Assembly (NCBI RefSeq): GCF_002776525.5
Contig: NC_045438.1
Coordinates: 150,357,777 to 150,421,776 of the forward strand
DNA: 64,000 nt
Direction of reading: 5' to 3'
From: Piliocolobus tephrosceles
Lineage: Eukaryota; Chordata; Mammalia; Primates; Cercopithecidae
Below are positions 31,468 to 41,774 of the stretch, in pieces. Within the stretch, counting starts at the first letter, position 1. Every line of letters starts with the position of its first letter. The notes beneath the pieces were generated by a model, which ran no database searches, was not told where the DNA came from, and was given only the letters and a program-made list of their open reading frames with translations. The position numbers and the translations under genes were made by a program.

Positions 31468-31781
31468 CTTTTTTTCTTTTCTTTCTGTTTTTTGTTTTTT
31501 GACAGAATCTCACTCTGTCACCCAAGCTGGCGGCAGTGGCATGATCTTAGCTCACTGCAACCTCTGCCGCCCAGATTCAAGAGAATTCTCCCACCTCAGT
31601 CTCCTGAGTAGCTGGGATTACAGGCACCTGCCACCGTGCCTGGCTAATTTTTTTGTAGTTTTTAGTAGAGACAGGGTTTCACAATCTTGACCAGGCTAGT
31701 CTTGAACTCCTGACCTCGTGATCCACCAGCCTCGGCCTCCCAAAGTTATGGGATTACAGGTGTGAGCCACCGTGCCTGGCC
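31468..31781 (-). mobile_element. AluS, antisense, in LTR next to the previous Alu
   Basis: A TTTTCTTTTC-type head follows AAAGGTATTTCTTT; the 5' end is at GTGCCTGGCC and is followed by AAAGTATTTCTTT, a shared 13-base flank. Confidence 0.92.
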
Positions 31782-31923
31782 AAAGTATTTCTTTATAGCA
31801 ATGCAGCGATGAACTAACACATTCACGCAGTGCCATTTTTTATTTTTTCCAAGGATCAAATCTTCTCCAAAATTTGTTTGCCTTTGGTTGCTCTCCAATA
31901 TCTGGTTACTCTCTAGGAAATAA

Positions 31924-31925
<2 letters not shown>

Positions 31926-31974
<49 letters not shown>

Positions 31975-31984
31975 NNNNNNNNNN

Positions 31985-32031
<47 letters not shown>
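31926..32031. repeat. (TG)n microsatellite containing a 10-N assembly gap
   Basis: About 50 TG bases on each side of Ns at 31975-31984. The real array length is unknown. Confidence 0.98.
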
Positions 32032-32033
<2 letters not shown>

Positions 32034-32121
32034 ATGTAGTTGTTTTCTGTAGGCAGATCAGCCAGTTGGAACTTCTTCAACAATACTGGAAAGGAAGTTT
32101 ATCCATTAAAAATTTTTTTTA

Positions 32122-32411
32122 GGTTGGGCGCGGTGGCTCACGCCTGTAATCCCAGCATTTTGGGAGGCCAAGGTGGGCGGATCACGAGGTCAGGAGATCG
32201 AGACCATCCTGGCTAATACAGTGAAACCCCGTCTCTGCTAAAAATACAAAAAATTAGCCGGGCGAGGTGGCGGGCGCCTGTAGTCCCAGCTACTTGGGAG
32301 GCTGAGACAAGAGAATGGTGTGAACCCGGGAGGCGGAGCTTGCAGTGAGCCGAGATCGCGCTACTGCACTCCAGCCTGGGCGATGAGCAAGACTCCATCT
32401 CAAAAAAAAAA
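32122..32411 (+). mobile_element. AluY, sense
   Basis: GGTTGGGCGCGGTGG start, low divergence, short poly(A). The 3' part carries GAGCCGAGATCGCG rather than the AluYR change. Confidence 0.94.
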
Positions 32412-32434
32412 TTTAATGTATTTATTTATTCTTC

Positions 32435-32560
32435 GGCAAGCATTTATTCAGTAAATCTGTCCTATGTGCTCACTGTATGTTAAGCAATGTGCTAGGCAGT
32501 GGGATATAAAGATGTCCTCAAGGGACTAATGACCTGGCCTGGGGATGAGCAAGATAACCA
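32435..32560 (-). mobile_element. L2 3' end, antisense
   Basis: 'GCATTTATTCAGTAAATCTG', 'ctatgtgctcactgtatg' and 'GTGCTAGGCAGTGGGATA' match the reversed L2 terminus. Confidence 0.65.
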
Positions 32561-33453
32561 GAAGAAGATGGTAAGGAACGGGGAGTGCTATATAAAGACA
32601 TGCTCAAGTCACTGTGAAGGGGGAGAGATAACCCCAAAATGGCTACTGCAAAAAAGGCATATATTGGAACAGGCATATATGCAACTCTGGAATTTCAGAC
32701 TGATTAATGCCATAAATTCTAGATGATTCATCTAAAATGAAGTACAAATTCTAGAAGTAAACAATCGTATTTAAGCTTGCATTATTTCTTTGTGTTACCA
32801 ATACCAGGATCTTTTTTTTCTGTAGCTGTAGCCAGTCAGGATTCTGGGGTTATATAAAGAAGACAAGATGACAGCTGTATTTCAGGGCATCTGAGGGTAG
32901 GATATTTTGGCATTAAGCTAAACACCACAGTAGTAAATCTATTAATATCTGCCTAAGTCAAGAGTGCCTATTTTGAACAAAGCTTGTGTATGTTATGATA
33001 AAATATTTCCCATAGTATTTTGTAATTTCCTCTCATGTTTAGTTCTTTCTCATTATGACAACTAAAGATTTTATGAGAGGAGGAGTCAAACTGACATTAA
33101 AAATATTTCCCTAGTTCAGAGATGTTTATCATTGAAGTTGTCCTTCTGCCTTCTCCTTCTGTGCTCTTGGTATCTCGTGATGCTTGACACCTGCCGACAA
33201 GCACTGATGGATCAGTACTAGACACTTTGGCGCTGAGAGTATCACCTGAGTCCTCCCCTTGTCCACTTGTAGTAAATCAGGTGGCATAGCTCCTACACAC
33301 TTACCAAGGGACCAAGTAGAGCAAAATATTCAAGCTAAAGATACCATAAGCTTTCACTTGGTGGCTCTGATTAACAGATTGGGAACTGCATGTTAAAAGA
33401 GGTCAGAGCATTGAGTAATTTTGAAGAACAGTGTAGGAGAAATATGGAGCCTC
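32561..33453. other. Unique intergenic sequence
   Basis: No gene or named repeat recognised. Confidence 0.55.
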
Positions 33454-33471
33454 AGAAAAGTGTTGACTCCA

Positions 33472-33779
33472 GGCCGGGTGCGGTGGCTCACATCTGTAAT
33501 CCCAGCACTTTGGGAGGCTGAGGCAGGTGGATCACCTGAGGTCAGGAGTTTGAGACCAGCCTGGCCAACATGGTGAAACCCCATCTCTACTAAAAATACA
33601 AAAATTAGCCAGGCGTGTTGGCGTGTGCCCGTAGTCCAAGCTACTCGGGAGGCTGAGGTAGGAGAATCGCTTGAACTCAAAAGGCAGAGGTTGCAGTGAG
33701 CCGACATCATGCCACTGCACTCCAGTCTGGGTGACAGAACAAGAATTTGTCTCAAAAATAAACAAATGAAGAACAAAAA
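33472..33779 (+). mobile_element. AluS, sense
   Basis: GGCCGGGTGCGGTGG start; tail of mixed AAACAAAT and AAAAACA units extending to ~33796. AGAAAAGTGTTGACT and AGAAAAGTTTTGACT flank it. Confidence 0.93.
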
Positions 33780-33814
33780 CAAAAAAACAAAAAAACAGAA
33801 AAGTTTTGACTTCA

Positions 33815-34447
33815 GGCGTCTATCGCTCCATCAGGAAATTCCAGAACAGCTGCTCCAGTTCTAACGGAAACCACACTCAGGTTGATTTGATGGGCTATTT
33901 CACAACTGAACTAAGTATTTTTTGCCAGGGTATGTGTTAAATTTTCTGTACGATCCTATCTTTGTTGTGAAACTTGCCAAACAATTTATGAATACTATTT
34001 AGCACCATCTCTTCACGCAATCACCATCAATAAAAGGCTTCCTGTCAGCATATGACCTTTGCTTGTGTTCCATACTCTCTCTTCTAGTCAAGTTAATGCA
34101 TTACCATCTTCCTCATGAGGAGAATGGGCTACTTCCTGCAGCTTTCCTGCTGGCACACTCTGAAGCTGGCTTCTGCCCCAGCAGGAGAAGTATAAGAGGC
34201 CTCTTATACAGGTTTTCCTGCTTAATGTCTGGGGTTGGCCATCCAGTGCACAGGTCTCCTTACTGGCTCCCATCTAGGCTAGATTGACAGCCTTGACCTT
34301 GTGCTTACTTTCAGCTCTTCTTCCGAATGTACATACTACATCTCGGTCTCAGCTTTGCCCTAGTTTTGCTGCTTTGGGCTTCCTTCCCTGTATCCAGATA
34401 CAGCTGTAATCCATTGTGTCCCTTTCTATCATATCTAATGCTACTAA
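33815..34447. other. Unique intergenic sequence with an imperfect hairpin
   Basis: No gene or named repeat recognised. It contains the palindrome described at 34177-34236. Confidence 0.5.
34177..34236. other. Perfect 20-bp palindrome in a longer imperfect hairpin
   Basis: GTATAAGAGGCCTCTTATAC (34190-34209) is its own reverse complement. Outside it, CCCCAGCAGGAGAA on the left can pair with TTTTCCTGC...CTGGGG on the right with an 8-base bulge. Confidence 0.85.
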
Positions 34448-34463
34448 AGACCATGGAATTTAT

Positions 34464-34765
34464 TATTTATTTATTTATTTTTTGAGACAAGGTCTCCCTC
34501 TGTCACCCAGGCTGGAGTGCAGTGGCGCCATCTCCGCTCACTGCAACCTCCACCTTCTGGGCTCAAACAATCCTCCCACCTCAGCCTCCCAAATAGCTGG
34601 AGCTACAGGTGCATGCCACTACGCCCAGCTGATTTTTGTATTTTTTGTAGAGATGAGGTTTTGCCATTTTGCCCAGGCTGATCTTAAACTCCCGGGCTCA
34701 AGCAATCCACCCGCCTCATCCTCCCACAGTGCTGGGATTACAGGCATGAGTCGCTGCACCCAGCC
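34464..34765 (-). mobile_element. AluJ/S, antisense, 16-bp target duplication
   Basis: A TTTA-repeat head. AGACCATGGAATTTAT is perfect on both sides (34448-34463 and 34766-34781). Confidence 0.95.
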
Positions 34766-34924
34766 AGACCATGGAATTTATAAAGTTGAATTTTTCTGAA
34801 CCATTAAAGGGAAAGATGCAGGAAATAAGAGAATGGCAAGTGGAAACGGTACCAAGAATTATTGGCTTCTTGTTGCATGCAGTGATTCCATGTTGGATAC
34901 TCTCCTTCGGTTCTCACATATACT

Positions 34925-35301
34925 TACTGAAATGGTTTGGCTCTGTGTCCCCACCCAAATCTCTTCTTATAGCTCCCATAATTCCCACATGTTGTGGGAG
35001 GGACCCAGTGGGAGATGACTGAATCATGGGGGCAGATCTTTCATGTGCTGTTCTCCTGAGAGTGAATGGCTCTCACAAGATCTGATGGTTTTAAAAACAG
35101 GAGTTTCTCTGCACAAGCTCTCTCTTTGCCTGCTGCCATCCACCTAAGATGTGACTTGCTCCTCCTTGCCTTCTGCCGTGATTGTGAGGTCTCTCCAGCC
35201 ACATGGAACTGTGAGTCCAATTGAATCTCTTTTTTTTTTTTGTAAATTGCCCAGTCTCCGCTATGTCTTTATCAGCAGCGTGAAAACGGGCTAATACACT
35301 T
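34925..35301 (+). mobile_element. MaLR solo LTR (MSTA-like)
   Basis: Begins at 'TACTGAAATGGTTTGGCTCT' and contains 'GTGTCCCCACCCAAATCTC', 'TTGTGGGAGGGACCCAGTGG', 'GAATCATGGGGGCAGATC', 'tgtgaggtctctccagccac' and the end 'GCGTGAAAACGGGCTAATAC'. It is near full length, with a poly(T) at 35229-35240. Confidence 0.88.
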
Positions 35302-35304
35302 ACC

Positions 35305-35420
35305 TAACTCTCAAAACAGCCTACTAAACAGTTGCTTTTGGCATTTTTCAGATGAGGAAACTGAGGCACAGAGAGGTTAAATAATTTGCCCAAGATCACT
35401 TGTACAGAAAGTAGACACAC
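35305..35420 (-). mobile_element. MIR, antisense
   Basis: 'cagatgaggaaactgaggcac', 'GAGAGGTTAAATAATTTGCC' and 'CAAGATCACTTGTACAGAAAG' are the well-preserved reversed MIR core. Confidence 0.8.
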
Positions 35421-35585
35421 TATATAAATTCTCTGAGCCTTAGTTCTTTGTCTATAGCATGGAAATGTAATAGCACCTACTTTCTAGAGTTGTGGTGAGG
35501 CCTATGTAAGTTTAAATATGTACGTTAGAACAGTGCCTGGCGTGTTGTGAGTGCTCAGTAAATTCCTAGCAATTAATATTTTGCT
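35421..35585 (+). mobile_element. MIR, sense
   Basis: 'GAGCCTTAGTTCTTTGTC', 'AATGTAATAGCACCTACTTT' and 'AACAGTGCCTGGCGTGTTG' match the MIR 3' half, directly following the reversed copy. Confidence 0.75.
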
Positions 35586-36200
35586 TCAAGTATTTGGAGT
35601 AAAGTGCTCTCTTTTTTTTAAGCATGGCAGTTAAGGACCATGAAGCCTAGAGCTGCAGAAAGCGCTCTTTGTTACCATGTACAGTGAGCCTGCCTGACAA
35701 TGAGGCCCGTTGAAAAGAAAGCAGAGCTGAGAGATTGAGGAAGACAACATCCATGTAACATTGTTTGGGCCCTCAAATCTTTCTGTTCCCAAAGCTAGAT
35801 GCAACCCCAAACGTCCTAGTTATCTGAGCCAATATAAATTCTCTGTTTTTAAACAAGCTTGAGTTGGGTACCTACGACTTTTGTCTAGAAGAACCTTAAG
35901 AGAGTCTCAGGCAGACACTTCTAGAAAACAATGTGCATTTCCAGGTCTTTGCTTTAGCCTTGTGTCAAGGCAGCTAATAAAGCTGGTTTTCAATTGTGCT
36001 CAGAGTTCTACAATAGAAGAAAGTAATTTGGTTCCCTTGAGTGTTGAATGGGAAGTCAAGCTACTTATGAGTTGTTGGAACTTTTTTTTTTTTTTTCCTT
36101 GACTAGAGGGAGGAGAGTTGCATGGTACCAATTGAAAGGATTTTTTTGGATTATTATAGCTCCTTTGACCCACAGTTTTTACAGTTTGGCAGGCTCATAA
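35586..36200. other. Unique intergenic sequence
   Basis: No gene or named repeat recognised. Confidence 0.55.
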
Positions 36201-36230
36201 GACCCTGATGTTTTTTTTTTTGTTTTTTTG

Positions 36231-36262
<32 letters not shown>

Positions 36263-36273
36263 GACCCTGATGT
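36201..36273 (-). mobile_element. Tail-only retrotransposition (poly(T)/TTTTG between a target duplication)
   Basis: A perfect 11-bp GACCCTGATGT stands on both sides (36201-36211 and 36263-36273) of 51 bases of only T and G in TTTTG units. This is a target-site duplication enclosing an A-rich tail in reverse orientation, with no element body. Confidence 0.85.
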
Positions 36274-36282
36274 CTTGACTTT

Positions 36283-36370
36283 CCCACTTTATGAACGAGT
36301 AAATTGCAACCTGGAAAGATTAAGTAACTTGGACAAGCTGATTAGTCTACTTAGGAGAATAACCAGGTTC
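36283..36370 (-). mobile_element. MIR fragment, antisense
   Basis: 'ccactttatgaacgagtaaa' and 'AGATTAAGTAACTTGGACAAG' fit reversed MIR. Confidence 0.55.
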
Positions 36371-36582
36371 TAAACCTTGCTGTCATTTGAATTCTCTCTG
36401 ATTTTGGATTTTCAGCAATATAAGCTGCACATAGGTTTTTTTTGGACATAGACATGCAGAATTAGAGTCAGCAGCTTATATCAGCTCACCCGACTCCTAA
36501 CTTAGCTTGGTGTTTCTCTCATTGTATCATGCTTCTTCCTATCATTAAACACTTTTCCTGTGGCCACCATGTTTACTTAATA

Positions 36583-36921
36583 CAGTAGTCTCCACCCCCC
36601 TATCCACAATTTCACCTCCACAGGTTCGGTTACCTGTGGTCAACCACAGTCTGAACATGGGTAGGGAGAGTACAATAAGATAATTGAGAAAGAGAGGAAT
36701 CACATTTGTCTAACTTTTATTGCGGCATGTTGTTATTTGTTCTATTTTATTATTGTTGTTCTTAGCTTCTTATTGTGCCTAATTTATAAATTAGACTTTA
36801 TCATAGGTATGTATGTACAGGAAAAAAATAGTGTATATATATGGTTTGGTACTATCTGCAGTGTCAGGCATCCACTGGGGGTCTTGGCACTTGCCACTGT
36901 GGGTAAGGAGAGACTATACAG
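36583..36921 (+). mobile_element. MER2/Tigger-type DNA transposon, non-autonomous
   Basis: CAGTAGTCTCCACC at the left is the inverted partner of GGAGAGACTATACAG at the right. TA dinucleotides at 36581-36582 and 36922-36923 are the pogo/Tigger target duplication. The interior 'cctgtggtcaaccacagtc' and 'ATCCACTGGGGGTCTTGGCA' fits MER2. No transposase frame. Confidence 0.85.
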
Positions 36922-37035
36922 TACACAGCAAGTAACAAATGTGCAGTGTAGAGCTCTAGCCCTACAGAATGTTTCTAAAATGCCGTAATGCAGAAAAAGA
37001 AGTTCTGTATTTAAATAAATTAATGAGTTAATTAC

Positions 37036-37190
37036 TGGTGGTATGTGCCTGTATTCCCAGCTACTCGGGAGGCTGAGGCGGGAGGACTGCTTGAGCCCAG
37101 GAGTTTGCGGTTACTGTGAGCTATGATAGCACCACTGCATTCCAGCCTGCGTGACAGAGCAAAACCCAATCTCAACCCTTATAAATAAAT
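37036..37190 (+). mobile_element. 5'-truncated Alu right arm, sense
   Basis: Starts inside Alu at CTGGTGGTATGTGCCTG and ends in AAATAAATAAAA. Old. Confidence 0.82.
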
Positions 37191-37203
37191 AAAATGTATG
37201 AGT

Positions 37204-37495
37204 TGGTTGGATGCAGTGGCTCATGCCTGTAATCCCAGCACTTTGAGAGGCTGAGGTGGGCAGATCACCTGAGGCCCGGAATTCGAGACCAGCCTGGCAA
37301 ACATGGTGACACACTGTCTCTACAAAAAATATAAAAATTAGCTGGGCTTGGTGGCAGGCACCTGTATTCCCAGCTACTCAAGATGTTGAGGCAGGAGAAT
37401 CACTTGAACCCAGGAGGCAGAGGTCGCAGTGAGCCAAGATTGCGCCACTATACTCCAGCCTGAGTGACAGAGCAAGTCTCAAAAAAAAAAAAAAA
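37204..37495 (+). mobile_element. AluS, sense
   Basis: GGTTGGATGCAGTGG start, poly(A) at 37481-37495. It directly follows the truncated copy. Confidence 0.92.
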
Positions 37496-37796
37496 GTATG
37501 GCTTAAATTGGTTTCTTTACTGCAGTACTTCTCAGAGCCTTTAATAAGCTGTTTTGCATTATAAATAGGGCAGGGTGGGGTTAGACATAGGATACAGTGT
37601 TTTCAGACTCATCTTACCACAGATCTAGTGTTCTGGGAAATGCAGCATTAGAGGCATGAATCTTCACATTGTTTTCCAGGGTTGAACAATCATCTTACCC
37701 CTTGATTCAATTCTGCCCTCTTCTTTGGTGTTCTTTCTGGATATCCTTTTAATTTTTATGCTATTAATTTATTTTAATTTTTATTTTTTAATTCTA

Positions 37797-38086
37797 ATTT
37801 TTTCGAGACAGGGTCTGACTCTGTCACTCAGGCTGGAGTGCAGTGGCACAATCTCAGCTCACCACAACTGCTGCCTCCTGGGCTCAAGCCATCCTCCCAC
37901 CGCAGCCTCTGGAGTACCCAGGACTACAGGCATGCACCACCACGCCTGGCTAATTTTTGTACATTTTGTAGAGATGGAGTTTTGCCATGTTGCCCAAGCT
38001 GGTCTCAAACTCCTGGGCTCAAACGATCCGCCCGCCTCGGCCTCCCAAAGCACCGGGATGACAGGTGTGAGCCATCGTGCCCAGCC
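37797..38086 (-). mobile_element. AluJ/S, antisense
   Basis: ATTTTTTCGAGACAGGG head and CGTGCCCAGCC end. Confidence 0.9.
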
Positions 38087-38113
38087 AAGTTCTCCATTTA
38101 AAATTTTCACCTT

Positions 38114-38435
38114 GGCCGGGCGCGGTGGCTCAAGCCTGTAATCCCAGCACTTTGGGAGGCCGAGACGGGCGGATCACGAGGTCAGGAGATCGAGACCATC
38201 CTGGCTAACACGGTGAAACCCCGTCTCTACTAAAAAATACAAAAAAACTAGCCGGGCGAGGTGGCGGGCGTCTGTAGTCCCAGCTACTCGGGAGGCTGAG
38301 GCAGGAGAATGGCGTAAACCCGGGAGGCGGAGCTTGCAGTGAGCTGAGATCCGGCCACTGCACTCCAGCCTGGGCGACACAGCGAGACTCCGTCTCAAAA
38401 TAACATAACATAACATAACATAACATAATAAAATA
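38114..38435 (+). mobile_element. AluYR, sense, with (ATAAC)n tail
   Basis: Very low divergence, with GGCTCAAGCCTG, GGCGTAAACCCGGG and GATCCGGCCACTG. The tail is an ATAAC pentanucleotide array (38398-38428). A perfect AAATTTTCACCTT duplication lies at 38101-38113 and 38436-38448. The youngest-looking Alu in the window. Confidence 0.95.
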
Positions 38436-38448
38436 AAATTTTCACCTT

Positions 38449-39138
38449 CAATTTTCATACTCCCTCTTGTTTCTCCAAGTTTCTGTATTTGGTTGCTTTT
38501 CTGGCGGTGGTTCCTTTTCTCAGTCTCTTTGTGTGGCCTTTATTTTCGGGGTGAAGAGTTCTGGTGAGACAAGGTCTCTCGCGAGTTCTGTTTAATGAAG
38601 AATGATCAGCTTGAACACTCTCAGAAAGGCAAGATCAGCCCTGACTTATAATAATTATATCTCAATACTCTCACCCCTCAAGGTGTGCTTGTGGGAGGGA
38701 GCAGTACATACAAATGCTTTCAAAGATTGCCCAGAAGTGCCAAGAAAGCCACTATCCCCCTTGTTGAATCCTACTTATCTTCCCAGGCCCAAGCCCAGTG
38801 GCAGAACATCTCCACGAAGCTCCCAAACATCGCAAGCCCCTCTCCTGATTTCCAGCATCTCACGAGAAAGTGAGCTCCAGCTTAGCACTTAGCCTCTTCT
38901 CCCCTGACAAGCTGACACACTGACCCTCTGTCCACGGTGACATTTGTGTTTTCACTGAAAGAATCAGCCTCCCTGATTAAGATTTGCCACAGTCGTCACC
39001 AAGTATGGTGTTGTCTTTTATTGTCCTAAAAAGTGTTCTGTGTCTTCTACATTACCCTTATGTCCTCAAAATTCTAGCAGAAATTTTTAGTATAGTTTGC
39101 ACACTGGGTAGAATTTATCTTCATTTATAATTTCCACA
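38449..39138. other. Unique intergenic sequence
   Basis: No named repeat. A 96-codon frame (38602-38892) has no recognisable features and overlaps another frame of similar length; no gene is claimed. Confidence 0.55.
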
Positions 39139-39153
39139 CTCAAAATTCCTTAT

Positions 39154-39466
39154 CTATTTATTTATTTATTCATTATTTTTTTGAGACGGAGTCTTGCTCT
39201 GTCACCCAGGCTGGAGTGCAGTGGTGCGGTCTTGGCTCACTGCAACCTCCACCTCCCAGGTTCAAGCAATTCTCCTGCCTCAGCCTCCCAAGTAGCTGGG
39301 AGTACAGCAGTGCACCACCATGCCTGGCTAATATTTTCATATTTTTAGTAGAGATGGGGTTTCACCATGTTGGCCAGGCTGGTCTCAAACTCCTGACCTC
39401 AAGTGATCCGCCCACCTCGGCCTCCCAAAGTGCTGGGATTACAGGCGTGAGCCACCGTGCCCAGCC
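39154..39466 (-). mobile_element. AluS, antisense
   Basis: TTTATTTATT-type head. CTCAAAATTCCTT is duplicated around it (starting 39139 and 39468). Confidence 0.94.
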
Positions 39467-39480
39467 CCTCAAAATTCCTT

Positions 39481-40920
39481 TACTTTCAAGGATCTTCACA
39501 GACCGAATGACAGCCTTGCGGGCATCACTGTGGTGCCTCCACGCAAACAACACAGCGTTAGAACCAATATTAGTGCTGATCCAATTAAATGAATGCCATA
39601 GGCTTTTTCTCTTGCTTGCGCTTTTTTCCCCCAACATTTTCACATTCATTCTAACACTGAGATGCATTTTATGTAAGTCTCTATTTTAAGGAGTTTCAGA
39701 AAGACTAATGCAGGCCTTTGGCTTCACGATAGAGACTACACAGCCAAACAAGCAATTTCAAAGGCCAGGTATGAGTTATTGACAGCTGGAGCTCTAAATA
39801 AACTTATAAATACTCATCAGCATTCACTTCAAATGTTAGTACTCTCTACAAGAATAGATTAGAAAATAGCTTCTGAAAGGTCCACAGAAAGTGTGCTTTT
39901 AGTATCTTCCACTTCAATGGCTTTCCTAGACACATACGTGCTCTTTTCACTATTTTATATTGAACCAAAACTTTATTGTCACACAGTGCGATTAGCTAAG
40001 CAGCTGATTGGTTGTTTTTGTTGTTGTTGTTGTTGTTTAACATTTTGGTATGTCTTGGGACGTGTGGGTCCTGAATATATGCTCTAATTAACACTTCAAC
40101 AGAGAACTGTGGCCAGCCAACAGGATATCTCATATGCTTCCTCACTCAGCCTTACCTTTGAGACTCATTAATTGGTGAATTCACTACCTACTCAGAAGCT
40201 ACCCTCACAGGTATAACTGAAGGAAACTGTAGTAGATGTGAGGCCTGATCTGATAACACCTAGGTCTCTTCCAGGGAAGAAGAGGCTAGAGAAGATTACT
40301 CTCACTATGAGAAGATTACTCCTGCTATAAACCTGAGAATCATGTAACATGATAAGTACTGCCTGGCTGGCCATTAGTTTAAATAAGTTACTTGCTTGGG
40401 CTCAGGTATCACACCAAGGTGTTAAATTTAATCTCTAAAGACTTATGTGGTTTGGAATCAGAATGTTCTCGTTGAACACACTTCTTTCCCTTGTCATGTT
40501 GCATCCAAGCCCTGTAACTGACCCAGATTTAACGACTTGGCCAACCTGGACCACCAGGTAAGCTGTAGAAGAGACAGCATTTAAGTTGAGAATGCTTCCG
40601 GCTCTACCTTTAAGTTTGGGATGTCTCCAGTTCAGATCTGTCAGCTGATTACACAGCCCATCCAACTTTCCTGGTTTCCTGTCTCACCTGCTTCTAAGTG
40701 AAACCTAAAAACCTTGGAGAGTAGAGCTTCAGACTTTCAACATGAGGATTCAGGGGTTAAGTCTGTCTAAGACAATGCCTTGGTTCCCTTTTCCTATCAT
40801 AACAGATAAGGATAGTCCCGTACCTTCCTGAAATCCCTAGCACATAGTCAGTTTACCATTGAGATACTTTCAGCAGAAAAACCAGCTCAAAACAGCTTAA
40901 ATAGGCCATTTATTTTACTT
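39481..40920. other. Longest unique interval (about 1.4 kb)
   Basis: No gene recognised. Contains a (TTG)n run at 40015-40037 and a 20-bp direct repeat around AGAAGATTACTC at 40291-40322. Confidence 0.55.
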
Positions 40921-41214
40921 TATTTTTAAAGAGATGGAGTCTCACTCTGTCACCCAGGCTGGAGTGCAGTTGCATGATCATAGCTCCCTGCAGACTCAAC
41001 CCCCTGAGCTCAAGTGACTATGGCACCTCAGTCTCCTGAGTAGCTGGGACTGTGGGCATGCGCCACCATGCCCGGCTAATTTTCAAAAACAATTTCTGTA
41101 GAGATGGAGTCTCCTTATTTTGCCCAGGCTGGTCTCTAACTCCTGAGCTCAAGCGATCCACCCACCGGAGCCTCCCAAAGCACTAGGATTACAGGCATGA
41201 GCCACTGTGCCTGG
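40921..41214 (-). mobile_element. AluJ, antisense
   Basis: TATTTTTAAAGAGATGG head and GTGCCTGGAC end; diverged. Confidence 0.88.
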
Positions 41215-41224
41215 ACTATGGCAA

Positions 41225-41720
41225 CATATTTGAGTATCTGGGGCTCAGTTGGAAATTCGTAAAAACACCAATGCCCAGGACTACCTCTGGACATTCTAAT
41301 TTCATTGGTCTGGGAAGGAGGCCTGAACCTGGGTTTTTTGTTTCTTTCTTTTTTTGTCCCCAAGACGGAGTCTCACTCTGTTGCCCAGGCTGAAGTACAG
41401 TGATGTGATCTCAGCTCACTGAAACCTCTGCCTCTTGGGTTCAAGTGATACTCCTGTCTCAGCCTCCTGAGTAGCTGGGATTACAACTGCTTCTCACCAC
41501 GCCTGGCTATTTTTTTTTTTTTTTTTTTTCCGTAGATGGGGTTTCACCATGTTGGCTAGGCTGGTCTCAAACCCCTGACCTCAAGTGATTCACCTGCCTC
41601 GGCCTCCCAAAGAGCTGGGATTACAGGCGTGAACCACTGCACGTGGCCCAAACCTGGGTATTTTTTAAAGCTTCCCTTGGTGACTCTAATGTGCAGCCAG
41701 GATTAAGAACCACTGACTTA
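41225..41720 (+). mobile_element. MER5-type hAT transposon split by an Alu
   Basis: 'TCTGGACATTCTAATTTCAT' and 'GGCCTGAACCTGGG' before the Alu and 'CTAATGTGCAGCCAGGATTA', 'AGAACCACTGAC' after it are the MER5 interior and right terminal repeat. Confidence 0.75.
41340..41648 (-). mobile_element. AluS, antisense, in MER5
   Basis: T-rich head interrupted by GTCCCC before AAGACGGAG; ends GCACGTGGCC. The flanks share AACCTGGGT. Confidence 0.9.
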
Positions 41721-41774
41721 GACTAATCAGGAATTACCCCTGAATCATGTCAGGGAGAGATAAAACTTAACCTC

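Larger units (their letters stand above)
30738..31821 (+). mobile_element. MaLR LTR (MST/MLT1A-like), split by two Alus
   Basis: 'GGATGTTTGTCCCCACCAAA', 'caatgttggaggtggggc', 'cctgaggctcttggcagaag', 'GAACTGTGAACTGATTAAAT' and 'CTTTATAAATAACTCAG' follow MaLR LTR order, and the terminal 'gtatttctttatagcaatgcag ... gaactaacaca' resumes after the Alus at 31782. Solo LTR, no internal part. Confidence 0.8.
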
